Below, piece after piece: positions 6,820-14,488 of a stretch of DNA of 23,250 nt. Both the position numbers and the translations under genes were made by a program. How positions within the stretch are numbered: the first letter of the stretch is position 1; each line of letters opens with the position of its first letter. The stretch spans positions 1-23,250 of the forward strand of contig CAKQVC010000004.1 of the NCBI GenBank assembly GCA_934277655.1. The letters are read 5' to 3'. Under the pieces are notes generated by a model that saw only the letters and a program-made list of their open reading frames with translations, searched no databases and had not been told where the DNA came from. Origin of the DNA: an uncultured Clostridia bacterium. Its GTDB lineage: Bacteria > Bacillota > Clostridia > Peptostreptococcales > Anaerovoracaceae.

Positions 6820-6848
6820 ATTATAGGCTTTCTGACGGATGTTGTCAA
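6820..6848 (-). promoter_or_regulatory. Consensus promoter of purB
   Basis: On the minus strand, TTGACA (6848-6843), exactly 17 nt, TATAAT (6825-6820): a perfect sigma-A consensus. Confidence 0.9.
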
Positions 6849-6912
6849 TGGATTTTCGATGATTTTTCGTGAATTTCAATAAAAAAATATGACAAAAAAC
6901 ATATAAGCTCCC

Positions 6913-6941
6913 TTGACAGTGGCTAAAAGCCGAATTATAAT
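6913..6941 (+). promoter_or_regulatory. Consensus promoter of purC
   Basis: TTGACA (6913-6918), exactly 17 nt, TATAAT (6936-6941): a perfect consensus. The spacer contains GGCT-AAA-AGCC. CCGAAT at 6930-6935 abuts the -10, and CCGAAC occurs at 6977-6982 in the leader; these are weakly reminiscent of the CCGAAC core of Bacillus PurR boxes. Confidence 0.9.
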
Positions 6942-7005
6942 ACAAGAAGATTAGAAAACATTTGTGTTTTAGAGAGCCGAACCGGCCCGCAGGAGGTATT
7001 AGAAA

Positions 7006-7713
7006 ATGGAAAAAACAACCCAGCTTTATGAAGGCAAAGCGAAAAAAGTTTATGCGACATCAGACGAAAATCTAGTTATCGTATCCTATAAGGACGATGC
7101 AACTGCGATGGACGGACTGAAAAAAGGAACCATCGTGGGCAAAGGTGCGGTAAACAACCGTGTTTCCAACTATCTGATGCAGCTCCTTGAAAAAGAAGGA
7201 GTTCCGACGCACTTTGTTGAAGAGCTAAATGACAGAGAAACTGTGGTAAAAAAAGTAGAAATCGTTCCGCTGGAAGTTATCATAAGAAACATTTCCGCAG
7301 GTTCTTTTGCGAAGAAATATGGTGTTGAAGAGGGTATTGTATTCGAAAAACCGACCATTGAATTTTCCTATAAGAATGATGACTTGCACGATCCGCTGAT
7401 CAACGCATATCATGCACTGGCACTGAAGCTGGCAACAGAAGAAGAAATCGAAACGATCAAGAAGATGGCATTTAAGGTAAACGAAGTGCTGAAAGCGTAC
7501 TTCAAGGGTCTGAACATCAAACTGGTTGATTTCAAACTGGAGTTTGGCAGACTGGCTGACGGAACTATCGTACTGGCAGATGAAATCTCCCCGGATACTT
7601 GTCGTTTTTGGGATGCAGATACCAATGAAAAGCTGGATAAAGACAGATTCCGTCGTGATATGGGCGGCGTAGAAGACGCATATAACGAAGTATACAAGAG
7701 AATTTTCGGATAG
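7006..7713 (+). CDS. purC: SAICAR synthetase (phosphoribosylaminoimidazole-succinocarboxamide synthase)
   Basis: PurC couples CAIR with aspartate using ATP to give SAICAR in IMP synthesis. The 235-residue length is typical for bacterial PurC. Visible blocks are [11 protein letters not shown] (8-18), [51 protein letters not shown], and the signature [14 protein letters not shown]. The ATG follows AGGAGG at about 6991-6996. It has its own perfect promoter, divergent from purB, and ends at a long hairpin. It stands alone here; the rest of the pur operon is elsewhere. Confidence 0.97.
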   Translation: MEKTTQLYEGKAKKVYATSDENLVIVSYKDDATAMDGLKKGTIVGKGAVNNRVSNYLMQLLEKEGVPTHFVEELNDRETVVKKVEIVPLEVIIRNISAGSFAKKYGVEEGIVFEKPTIEFSYKNDDLHDPLINAYHALALKLATEEEIETIKKMAFKVNEVLKAYFKGLNIKLVDFKLEFGRLADGTIVLADEISPDTCRFWDADTNEKLDKDRFRRDMGGVEDAYNEVYKRIFG

Positions 7714-7734
7714 GTAAGACGAAGAAACGAACGA

Positions 7735-7753
7735 AATTTCATATTGTGAAATT
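7735..7753 (+). repeat. Small hairpin after purC
   Basis: AATTTCA-TATTG-TGAAATT is a perfect 7-bp stem shortly after the purC stop, with no T-run. Confidence 0.4.
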
Positions 7754-7756
7754 CAG

Positions 7757-7818
7757 ATTCCCGGCAGGACAACCCGGTGCATGACAGAAATGTATCGGAG
7801 CTTCTGGCGGGAATTTTT
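7757..7818 (+). terminator. Long two-stem terminator hairpin of purC
   Basis: The outer stem ATTCCCGGCAGGA pairs with TTCTGGCGGGAAT (7802-7814) with one mismatch. An inner stem CCGGTGCAT/ATGTATCGG uses two G-U pairs. Five T's (7814-7818) follow. It is unusually long for a terminator. Confidence 0.65.
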
Positions 7819-8010
7819 GCGTGAAAACTGCACAGAATAGCAGACTATAAAATAAGTAAAACAAAGAAATAGAGATATAGCAGGATATAAGAAATAGCGG
7901 AGAAGATAAAAGCGTGCGTAATAATAAATCCGACAGACAGACTCAGAAATAAGGTGCCTGCCGGATTAAAGTAATCGCCGGACCGTCGCAGGTTATACGA
8001 AAAAGAAGAG
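7819..8010. other. Non-coding stretch between convergent genes
   Basis: No supported gene lies between the purC terminator and the DUF378 gene; the full gap is 7714-8045. A 61-codon hydrophobic frame on the minus strand (7845-8030) lacks a ribosome binding site and starts inside a terminator-like hairpin, so I do not call it. Confidence 0.5.
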
Positions 8011-8032
8011 AAAAAACGGTATACATGCACCG
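8011..8032 (-). terminator. Weak terminator of the DUF378 gene
   Basis: On the minus strand CGGTG-CATGTA-TACCG (5 bp with one G-U) is followed by six T's (8016-8011). It begins 14 nt after the DUF378 stop. Confidence 0.5.
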
Positions 8033-8045
8033 GATCCGGGGAACC

Positions 8046-8243
8046 TTATGGACGACGGCGCTGATCCTGAAATAAGAAAGAAATACCGTATAAAGACGCC
8101 AGCCCTACAACCGCATAAATGACACGGGAAATTACATAAAGATTCGGTCCGAAAATTGCATCAACCAGATTATAATCAAAGAATCCGACAAGACCCCAGT
8201 TGATACCGCCGATGATCATGAGAATAAGAATCAGTTTTTTCAA
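8046..8243 (-). CDS. DUF378 (YuzA-like) small membrane protein
   Basis: A 65-residue protein from a TTG start (8243-8241). It has two hydrophobic segments (about 2-22 and 33-57) and the DUF378 landmarks GGINWGLVGFFDYNLVDAIF and SRVIYAVVGLASLY. Function is unknown; the family is widespread as small integral membrane proteins. I chose the TTG because AGGAGT lies 7 nt upstream. The in-frame GTG at 8261-8259 lies upstream of that AGGAGT and has no ribosome binding site of its own. Upstream on the same strand are GCATA and GGGTAAAATA with a 14-nt gap, faintly like a forespore promoter. Confidence 0.85.
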   Translation of the reverse strand: MKKLILILMIIGGINWGLVGFFDYNLVDAIFGPNLYVISRVIYAVVGLASLYGISFLFQDQRRRP

Positions 8244-8250
8244 AGTTATC

Positions 8251-8256
8251 ACTCCT
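8251..8256 (-). promoter_or_regulatory. RBS fixing the TTG start of the DUF378 gene
   Basis: Minus-strand AGGAGT ends 7 nt before TTG at 8243. It lies downstream of the in-frame GTG at 8261, so the TTG is preferred. Confidence 0.7.
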
Positions 8257-8303
8257 TTCACGGGGTATTTTACCCGAAAAACCTTTTTTTATGCCCCGAA
8301 AGA

Positions 8304-8312
8304 TGGTATAAT
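8304..8312 (+). promoter_or_regulatory. Extended -10 promoter of the nucleoside kinase cluster
   Basis: TGGTATAAT gives a perfect TATAAT (8307-8312) with a TGn extension. The -35 region is only a T-run. The resulting leader is about 55 nt. Confidence 0.6.
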
Positions 8313-8361
8313 AATAATGTCCATGCTTGAAAAGGCACACAGGACCACTTTACCTGAAACT

Positions 8362-8366
8362 GGAGG
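8362..8366 (+). promoter_or_regulatory. RBS fixing the TTG start of the nucleoside kinase
   Basis: GGAGG sits 7 nt before TTG at 8374. No ribosome binding site serves the upstream in-frame ATGs, and those would lie before the -10 box. Confidence 0.75.
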
Positions 8367-8373
8367 TATTGCA

Positions 8374-10038
8374 TTGAAAATCCAACTGAAAAAAGAATTC
8401 CGAGGGTCTTTCGAGGTTCTGGATGTGCGAGAAGGCACAACGATAGAAGATCTCTATCGAAGCATAGAAACCCAGCTTCCGTACAGGATTCTGGCGGCCA
8501 GAGTCAACAACAAATTCGAAGCCCTCAGTTACCGTATAAAAAAAGAATGTAAGATCGAACTGCTGGATATCCGGACACAGGCAGCCAGCCTGGTATACCA
8601 GAACAGCCTTTGTCTCATCTATTTGAGAGCTGTTGAAGAAGTGCTTGGTCCGGTGGAAGTAGATATAGAAAATGCGATCAATCAGGGACTCTATACTGAG
8701 ATCAAGATGCAGCCGGCAGTAACTTCTAAAGATGTACGAAATATCCAGAAAGTAATGGAACGGATCGTAAAAGACGACCTGCCGTTTGTGCGGCATGAAT
8801 ATACCGTTTCCGAAGCATCTGAATTTTTGATCAAACATGGAGAACGGCATAAACTTCAGCTTCTCAGTGAAAACGGCGAAGACAGAAAAATACCGTTTTA
8901 CTCTTTAGATGGCTATATTGACTTTTTTTATGGTTTAATGGTGCCGTCAGCGGGGTATATAGAATATTTCCAGGTAATGAAATATAAACGAGGTGTTCTG
9001 CTCCGGTTCCCACAGCCGGCGGATCCGAAAGTGATCCCACCGTATGAAGATGAAAAAGTGCTCTATAAGACATTTGGAGAGCAGAACCAGTGGGGCAAGC
9101 TGATGGGGATTAATTACGTATCCGATCTGAATAAAAAAATCGAAGACGGACAGTTTAAAGAATTGATACAGCTTTCGGAGGCTCTCCACGAAAAGAAGAT
9201 CGTGGAGATTGCAGATACGATCACAAGGCAGAAAAAGCGGATCATCCTGATCGCGGGGCCATCCTCGTCCGGAAAGACGACTTTCGCCCATCGTTTGTGC
9301 ATACAGCTCAGAGTTAACGGACTGCAGCCGCTGTATATGGGAACGGATGACTATTTCGTAGAGCGGGAAGACACGCCGCTGGACGAATATGGCGAGAAAA
9401 ACTACGAAAATCTGAGTGCCCTGGACATTCATCTGTTTAATCAGAACATGAACGATCTGCTGTCAGGCAAAACCGTAGATCTTCCGACCTTTGATTTTCT
9501 TACAGGAAAGAAAACCTACGGAAAGCGTATTACACATATTAAGGGAAATCAGCCGATCGTCATCGAGGGTATTCACGCTCTGAATGAAGCACTGACCTGT
9601 GAAATTCCAAGAGAAGAAAAATTTAAAATATACATAAGCCCGCTGACACAGCTGAACATCGATAATCATAACCGCGTGGTAACAACCGATCACCGCATGC
9701 TCAGAAGAATGGTACGTGACTTTAAATACAGAGGATATTCCGCGCAGAATACCATTGCCAGCTGGCCGAAGGTCAGAGAAGGCGAAAACAAAAATATTTT
9801 CCCATTCAGCAATGAGGCAGATGCAATGTTCAATTCTGTTCATTTATATGAAATCTGCGTTCTGAAAAAATATGCGGAGCCGCTGCTGAAGAAGATTGCG
9901 CCGCAGGATCCGGAGTACGGCGATGCACAGCGGATGCTCAATTTTTTGAGATTCTTCAAGACGGTTAAAGACGATTCGGCGATTGTAAATAATTCCATTT
10001 TAAGAGAGTTTATCGGAGGCAGCGTGTTCTCTGATTAG
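8374..10038 (+). CDS. TGS-domain nucleoside (uridine) kinase
   Basis: A 554-residue protein from the TTG start. Residues about 1-65 resemble a TGS domain, and about 66-200 a synthetase-like additional domain with HGERHKL. The C-terminal half is a uridine-kinase/phosphoribulokinase P-loop domain with GPSSSGKT (295-302) and a MGTDDYFVERE block. This architecture is the clostridial 'nucleoside kinase' family, which phosphorylates nucleosides to their 5'-monophosphates; the exact substrate (uridine, cytidine or other) is not readable. Starting further upstream would add about 58 residues and run through the promoter region, so I reject it. psuK follows after 45 nt, which suggests one operon for nucleoside salvage. 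Confidence 0.85.
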   Translation: MKIQLKKEFRGSFEVLDVREGTTIEDLYRSIETQLPYRILAARVNNKFEALSYRIKKECKIELLDIRTQAASLVYQNSLCLIYLRAVEEVLGPVEVDIENAINQGLYTEIKMQPAVTSKDVRNIQKVMERIVKDDLPFVRHEYTVSEASEFLIKHGERHKLQLLSENGEDRKIPFYSLDGYIDFFYGLMVPSAGYIEYFQVMKYKRGVLLRFPQPADPKVIPPYEDEKVLYKTFGEQNQWGKLMGINYVSDLNKKIEDGQFKELIQLSEALHEKKIVEIADTITRQKKRIILIAGPSSSGKTTFAHRLCIQLRVNGLQPLYMGTDDYFVEREDTPLDEYGEKNYENLSALDIHLFNQNMNDLLSGKTVDLPTFDFLTGKKTYGKRITHIKGNQPIVIEGIHALNEALTCEIPREEKFKIYISPLTQLNIDNHNRVVTTDHRMLRRMVRDFKYRGYSAQNTIASWPKVREGENKNIFPFSNEADAMFNSVHLYEICVLKKYAEPLLKKIAPQDPEYGDAQRMLNFLRFFKTVKDDSAIVNNSILREFIGGSVFSD

Positions 10039-10083
10039 GCTCCGGACAGAAACAGCAGATAGACTTATGCAAACGAGGTAAGT

Positions 10084-11007
10084 ATGGCAGATATAACTAT
10101 TATCGGCGGCATCAACATTGACGTTGAGGGCAGCCCTTTTGAAAAAATAAAATACAGAGATTCCAATCCCGGCATTGTATCCGTTGCGTACGGAGGTGTT
10201 GGCAGAAATATTGCAGAAAATGCAGCTCGTCTGGGTGCAGATGTAGCCATGATTTCCGTTATCGGTGATGACCACATGGGCAAAGGCGCAAAATCTGAGC
10301 TGGCAGAGCTTGGTGTTGACGTCAGCGGTATTATTGAGGTACCGGGCAGAAACTCAGCGATGTACCTTTCGATTTTAGATGAAAACAGAGACATGGAGCT
10401 TGCATTCTGCGACATGGAGATCATCAAGGAAATTACGCCGGAGGTTCTGACAGGACAGAAAGAAAAACTGAAAAAATCAAAAATTGTAGCTCTGGATGGT
10501 AATCTGGAAGAAGACCTGCTGATTTATGCAACAGAGCTGCTGGAAGGTGTCCCGATGTTCTATGACCCGGTATCTGCAGCGAAAGCGCAGCGGGCCAAAA
10601 AAGTCATCGGACGGTTCCACAGCATTAAACCGAACATTATGGAAGCGGAGATCCTTTGCGGGATGTCCATTCAGTCAGAAGATGACCTGAAAAAAGCCGG
10701 GCAGTGGTTCCTGGATCAGGGGGTCAAGCGCGTGTTTATTACTCTGAATAAAGATGGAGTATATTATAAAGATCAAGACAGAGAAGGCGTCATTCCGCCT
10801 GCAGGAGATTTAAAAATCTGTAGTGCTACAGGAGCGGGAGACAGCTTTTCTGCAACCATTATGCTTGGATTCGTAAATGGCATCGATATTGAGCAGACGG
10901 CGCGTATGGGTATGGCAGCGGCGTCGATCGCGATGGAAAGCGAACAGGCAGTCAATAAGAATATGAACATCGAAGAAGTAAACAGGAGGATTAAAAAAAA
11001 TGTATGA
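10084..11007 (+). CDS. psuK: Pseudouridine kinase (PfkB family)
   Basis: The 307-residue ribokinase-fold protein has the PfkB first signature [15 protein letters not shown] (about 38-52) and the second signature with anion hole [17 protein letters not shown] (about 248-264). PsuK phosphorylates pseudouridine to its 5'-phosphate using ATP. PfkB kinases are hard to assign by sequence alone. The 8-nt overlap with psuG just downstream and the clear identity of PsuG make pseudouridine by far the best substrate guess. The ATG follows GAGGTAAGT. It belongs to the cluster beginning with the nucleoside kinase at 8374. Confidence 0.9.
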   Translation: MADITIIGGINIDVEGSPFEKIKYRDSNPGIVSVAYGGVGRNIAENAARLGADVAMISVIGDDHMGKGAKSELAELGVDVSGIIEVPGRNSAMYLSILDENRDMELAFCDMEIIKEITPEVLTGQKEKLKKSKIVALDGNLEEDLLIYATELLEGVPMFYDPVSAAKAQRAKKVIGRFHSIKPNIMEAEILCGMSIQSEDDLKKAGQWFLDQGVKRVFITLNKDGVYYKDQDREGVIPPAGDLKICSATGAGDSFSATIMLGFVNGIDIEQTARMGMAAASIAMESEQAVNKNMNIEEVNRRIKKNV

Positions 11008-11905
11008 AAAATATTTAGACATTAAACCGGAAGTAGCAAAGGCTTTAGAGGAAGGAACACCGGTCATCGCACTGGAATCCACAATCATTTCCCACGGCAT
11101 GCCTTACCCGAAAAACGTGGAAACTGCTCTTGCAGTAGAAGAAGTGATCCGTAAGAATGGTGCAATGCCGGCAACGATCGGTATCATTGAAGGAAGAATC
11201 AAAGTGGGTCTGACCGCAGAAGAAATCGAATATATGGCAACTGCTAAAGACGTGCTGAAAGTCAGCAGACGCGATTTCCCTCTGGCGATCGCACAGAAAC
11301 GCGATGGTGCAACAACGGTTGCAGGAACGATGATCGTAGCTCACATGGCAGGGATCAGACTGTTTGTAACAGGTGGTATCGGAGGTGTCCACAGAGGCGC
11401 AGGCGAAAGCTTTGATATTTCTGCTGATCTGGAAGAGCTGAAGATGACGGATGTTGCTGTTGTATGTGCAGGTCCAAAGTCCATTCTTGATATCGGTGCT
11501 ACGTTAGAATATCTGGAAACATCCGGGGTTCCGGTAGTTACCTTCGGTGCAGATGAATTTCCGGCTTTCTACAGCAGAAAGAGTGGATTCCCGGCAGAAT
11601 GCAGACAGGATGACCCTGCGAAGATCGCAGATATGATCAACGCTAAGGCAGATCTGGGACTGCGCGGTGGAATGCTGATCGCATGCCCGATTCCTGAAAA
11701 AGATGAAATCCCGAGCGAAGAGATCAATTCAGTAATCGATCAGGCTGTTAAAGAATGTGAAGAACAGGGCGTGAAAGGCAAGAAAATTACACCATTCCTG
11801 CTTAGCAGAGTCAAAGACCTTACAGAAGGACGCAGTCTGGAAGCTAACATCAAGCTGGTTCTGAATAACGCAGAAATCGGTTCTAAGATTGCTAATAACC
11901 TGTAA
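11000..11905 (+). CDS. psuG: Pseudouridine-5'-phosphate glycosidase
   Basis: PsuG breaks the C-C glycosidic bond of pseudouridine 5'-phosphate to give uracil and ribose 5-phosphate. The 301-residue protein shows the family blocks [14 protein letters not shown] (23-36), GATTVAGTM (about 98-106), [22 protein letters not shown] (about 118-139), and ECRQDDP near residue 205. The start ATG overlaps the last 8 nt of psuK, so translation is probably coupled; AGGAGG lies at about 10984-10989. No psuT-like nucleoside transporter is nearby. The uracil and ribose 5-phosphate it yields feed pyrimidine and PRPP pools. Confidence 0.96.
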   Translation: MYEKYLDIKPEVAKALEEGTPVIALESTIISHGMPYPKNVETALAVEEVIRKNGAMPATIGIIEGRIKVGLTAEEIEYMATAKDVLKVSRRDFPLAIAQKRDGATTVAGTMIVAHMAGIRLFVTGGIGGVHRGAGESFDISADLEELKMTDVAVVCAGPKSILDIGATLEYLETSGVPVVTFGADEFPAFYSRKSGFPAECRQDDPAKIADMINAKADLGLRGGMLIACPIPEKDEIPSEEINSVIDQAVKECEEQGVKGKKITPFLLSRVKDLTEGRSLEANIKLVLNNAEIGSKIANNL

Positions 11906-11919
11906 AAGCTAAGTTTTGC

Positions 11920-11986
11920 CGTTTTCCCATAGAACCCGGACGATGTAAAACGCCGGATGCGGCAGGTTTTGCGGGGCGGGAAAACG
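11920..11986 (+). ncRNA. Candidate structured RNA between psuG and the 5'-nucleotidase gene
   Basis: Perfect outer arms CGTTTTCCC (11920-11928) and GGGAAAACG (11978-11986) enclose CCCG/CGGG (11935-11938 with 11972-11975). Inside that lies AAAACGCC paired with GGC-AG-GTTTT (11947-11954 with 11961-11970). The whole is one long hairpin with internal loops. No T-run follows, so it is not a simple terminator, and I recognise no known riboswitch. Confidence 0.4.
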
Positions 11987-12008
11987 AAAGACAAATGAAA
12001 AACAGAAG

Positions 12009-12039
12009 ATTGTGCCATCCTCTTTCGGGATGGCACGAT
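12009..12039 (+). terminator. Possible attenuator/terminator hairpin before the 5'-nucleotidase gene
   Basis: GTGCCATCC (12012-12020) and GGATGGCAC (12028-12036) are perfect complements around a 7-nt loop; flanking A/T and G-U pairs extend the stem. Only a broken T-tract follows, and the start codon is 22 nt downstream. It may end the psu transcript or regulate the next gene. Confidence 0.45.
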
Positions 12040-12061
12040 TTGGAATTTGAGGTAGAAGATT

Positions 12062-14107
12062 ATGAAAAAGAAAAACAGGGTATTGGCAGTGCTTCTGAGT
12101 CTGTTTGTGATGGTATCGATGATGCCGGTGGCAATGGTTACTGCATCTGCAGAAGAACAGTCTGATGACATTGTAATTTTGTTTAGCGGTGATATTCACG
12201 GAAGCGTGGATGAAAATCTGGGTCTTGCAGGTCTGGAAGCATATGCGAAAGAAAAGCGGATTACCAATAAATATGTAGAACTTGTCGATTGCGGTGATGC
12301 GGTCAGCGGCACGACTATGGCGGCAATTTCAAAAGGACAGTATGTCATTGATGCGATGAATCTGGTTTCTTACGGAGCGGCCGTTCCGGGGGTGCATGAA
12401 TTTGATTATGGGGTAAGCACATTCATCTCCGGACTTGCAGGGCAGGCAGAACATGATTATATCAGCTGCAATTTTATCCAGACACGGAATAATCAGACGG
12501 TGTTTAAGCCGTATAAAATTATTTCATACGGAGATACCAAGGTGGCATATGTAGGAATCAGCGATCCGCAGACGACCAGTAAATCCGGTGCATCTTTTAA
12601 GAACAGTGATGGTTCTGCAGCCTATGCGTTTCTGGACGGAAACGAAGGAAAAGATCTTTATGACAGAATTCAGGCAGCTGTTGACGATGCGAAAAAAGAG
12701 GGTGCGGACTACGTGGTTGCATTGGGGCATTTAAGCAGTACGGGAACCGGTGCATATACGGCAAAATCCGTTATTGAAAACACTTCTGGCATCAATGCAT
12801 TTATCAACGGTGGAACTCATGAGGCAGTAGATGGAGACAAGGTCAAGGCGAAGGATGGAAAATATGTGCTTCTGACCAGTCCCGGTGCCAATATGAAAAA
12901 TATCGGTGTGCTGACGATCTCGGCAGGAAAAAGTATCAGCAGCCAGCTCCTGATGTCTTCCTATCGTTTGAGAGATATCAAGACAAAGGATGGGATTGAT
13001 GCACTTTCCAAGAAATATCATTCTGCGCTCAGTGAAAGTTTTGCGACCAGCGGCTGTCGTCTGGAAGCAGCAAGCACCAGCGGTGTACGTATTGTGGAAA
13101 GCCAGGAGACAAATCTGGGAGATCTGTGCGCGGATGCCTATCGAATTACAACGGGATCTGACATTGCGTTTGTCGAGGCTTCCGAGATAAAAAGCGACAT
13201 TCCGATAGGAAGCATTAGCTACGGGGATATTGCGGCGGCACTTCCGGGAAATCAGAATATCAGTGTGATCCAGGTGGACGGCTACACTTTGATGGATGCA
13301 TTGGAAATGGCGGTAAGGCTTTATCCGAACAGGAACAAAGGATTCCTGCAGGTTTCAGGTCTGACTTTCGATATTCAGGAAACAGTGATTCCATCTGTGA
13401 AGACAGACAATTCGGGGAATTTTGTAAGTGTTGATGATGATTACAGAGTTACCAATATCATGATCCGGGGTAAAGAACTGGATCTGATGGGAACGTATAC
13501 GGTTGCGGGAACCAATGATTTCCTTAATGGAGAGACCGGGTACAGCATGTTTGCTGAATGTGCCTTGAAAGCGGCGAATGTGACGACAGATAATCAGGCA
13601 CTGATCTCCTATATCAGCACAACACTCGGTGGCAAGATCGGTGCGGCATACAGCAAAGCACAGAACAGGATCGATTCTATCAAAATCGCAAGACAAAGTG
13701 AAATCAATGCAGAGATTGAAAAGAAAACGGAAGAAAAAATCAAAGATTATGTCAGTGAACTGGAATCCTTGAGAAAACAGGTGCAGCTGCAGGCAGATAT
13801 ATTAGATTTAAAGGATCTTACCATTAAAGCCTCTTCTGTCTTTTCGAAAAAAGGAAGCAAACGTTCTATAAAGGTAAGCTGGAAGCCTTCAAAAGAAATC
13901 AGCGGGCTGAAATATCAGCTGTATAAATCCACGAAAAAGGGCAGTGGATATAAGAAGCTGACGACCACCTCAAAAAAAATGTGTACTAATACCAGCAGCC
14001 TGACGAAAGGCAAGACTTATTATTATAAAGTTCGCGGCTATAAATATTTGAATAACAAGTATTACTATAGTGGCTGGTCGAATGTAACGTATAAGAAAGT
14101 ATCTTAG
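12062..14107 (+). CDS. Secreted 5'-nucleotidase-family protein with C-terminal Fn3-like domain
   Basis: The 681-residue protein has a signal peptide (about 1-31, cleavage near ASA). A calcineurin-like metallophosphoesterase domain follows (about 36-300), then a 5'-nucleotidase C-terminal domain (about 330-540, with NLGDLCADAYR). A coiled coil spans about 545-585, and the tail (about 590-681) is Fn3-like (IKVSWKPS, KTYYYKVRGY). There is no LPXTG anchor. Metal residues GDIH (43-46), DCGD (76-79) and GHL (222-224) are present. However, the usual GNHE reads GVHE (110-113) and the GHxH motif reads GTHE (251-254), so activity may be altered or lost. It follows psuG by 156 nt and could release nucleosides outside the cell, but that is inference. 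Confidence 0.85.
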   Translation: MKKKNRVLAVLLSLFVMVSMMPVAMVTASAEEQSDDIVILFSGDIHGSVDENLGLAGLEAYAKEKRITNKYVELVDCGDAVSGTTMAAISKGQYVIDAMNLVSYGAAVPGVHEFDYGVSTFISGLAGQAEHDYISCNFIQTRNNQTVFKPYKIISYGDTKVAYVGISDPQTTSKSGASFKNSDGSAAYAFLDGNEGKDLYDRIQAAVDDAKKEGADYVVALGHLSSTGTGAYTAKSVIENTSGINAFINGGTHEAVDGDKVKAKDGKYVLLTSPGANMKNIGVLTISAGKSISSQLLMSSYRLRDIKTKDGIDALSKKYHSALSESFATSGCRLEAASTSGVRIVESQETNLGDLCADAYRITTGSDIAFVEASEIKSDIPIGSISYGDIAAALPGNQNISVIQVDGYTLMDALEMAVRLYPNRNKGFLQVSGLTFDIQETVIPSVKTDNSGNFVSVDDDYRVTNIMIRGKELDLMGTYTVAGTNDFLNGETGYSMFAECALKAANVTTDNQALISYISTTLGGKIGAAYSKAQNRIDSIKIARQSEINAEIEKKTEEKIKDYVSELESLRKQVQLQADILDLKDLTIKASSVFSKKGSKRSIKVSWKPSKEISGLKYQLYKSTKKGSGYKKLTTTSKKMCTNTSSLTKGKTYYYKVRGYKYLNNKYYYSGWSNVTYKKVS

Positions 14108-14160
14108 CTTTGTATTTCGGTTTTAAAACTGTACTTTTAGGAAATGACGGGATTGGCTTC

Positions 14161-14189
14161 TTGACCTGCCTGCTAAAACATGTTATAAT
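14161..14189 (+). promoter_or_regulatory. Promoter of the SRP RNA
   Basis: TTGACC (14161-14166), 17 nt, TATAAT (14184-14189). Transcription would start near 14196, about 83 nt before the closing stem of the SRP RNA. Confidence 0.85.
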
Positions 14190-14199
14190 ATTTTTGCTG

Positions 14200-14233
14200 T
14201 TGCGGTGGCAGATAGAATAAGATGCCATCGCAA
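14200..14233 (+). ncRNA. 5' leader hairpin of the SRP RNA transcript
   Basis: TTGCGGTGGCA (14200-14210) pairs with TGCCATCGCAA (14223-14233), 11 bp including one G-U, with a 12-nt loop. It begins within a few nt of the predicted transcript start and could be a processed leader or part of a longer SRP RNA. Confidence 0.45.
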
Positions 14234-14278
14234 TATGAAAATTCCGGCAAGACGGATAAACAGATTGAAAATAAAAAT

Positions 14279-14430
14279 TGCCTTTAAAGAGCTTCGCCTG
14301 GCATGGTTTGGGTCCTGCGCAATGGGATGCCGTGAACCTTGTCAGGTCCGGAAGGAAGCAGCAATAAGCGGAAGTTCTTATGTGCCGCAGATCAGCCTTC
14401 TCCAACGCCTCGCGCGGCTCTTTAAGGGCA
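14279..14430 (+). ncRNA. ffs: Signal recognition particle RNA (bacterial SRP RNA)
   Basis: The universal SRP domain IV core GTCAGGTCCGGAAGGAAGCA is at 14341-14360. Flanks typical of clostridial SRP RNA surround it (GGGTCCTGCGC, GGATGCCGTGAACC, CAATAAGCGG, TGTGCCGCAG). The ends pair: TGCCTTTAAAGAGC (14279-14292) with GCTCTTTAAGGGCA (14417-14430), one G-U. Mature ends are estimated from this stem; about 152 nt is longer than E. coli 4.5S and shorter than the roughly 270-nt Bacillus form, and no obvious Alu domain is seen. The RNA binds Ffh and directs membrane-protein ribosomes. It lies immediately upstream of dnaX. Confidence 0.92.
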
Positions 14431-14438
14431 ATTTTTTT
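14417..14438 (+). terminator. T-run ending the SRP RNA
   Basis: The 3' strand of the SRP closing stem is followed by ATTTTTTT (14431-14438), so the long terminal stem doubles as the terminator. Partial read-through into dnaX is possible because no separate dnaX promoter is evident. Confidence 0.7.
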
Positions 14439-14488
14439 CAATATACGGGGAAATACGAGCTGCATATCGTATACAGAAAGGGGATTCT

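Noticed and set aside
7845..8030. 61-codon hydrophobic minus-strand frame downstream of the DUF378 gene
   Set aside because: No ribosome binding site, and its start lies inside a terminator-like hairpin. A tiny membrane peptide cannot be fully excluded.
8200..8373. N-terminal extension of the nucleoside kinase
   Set aside because: It would run antisense through the DUF378 start and the promoter. The TTG at 8374 has an ideal GGAGG and gives the family's usual length.
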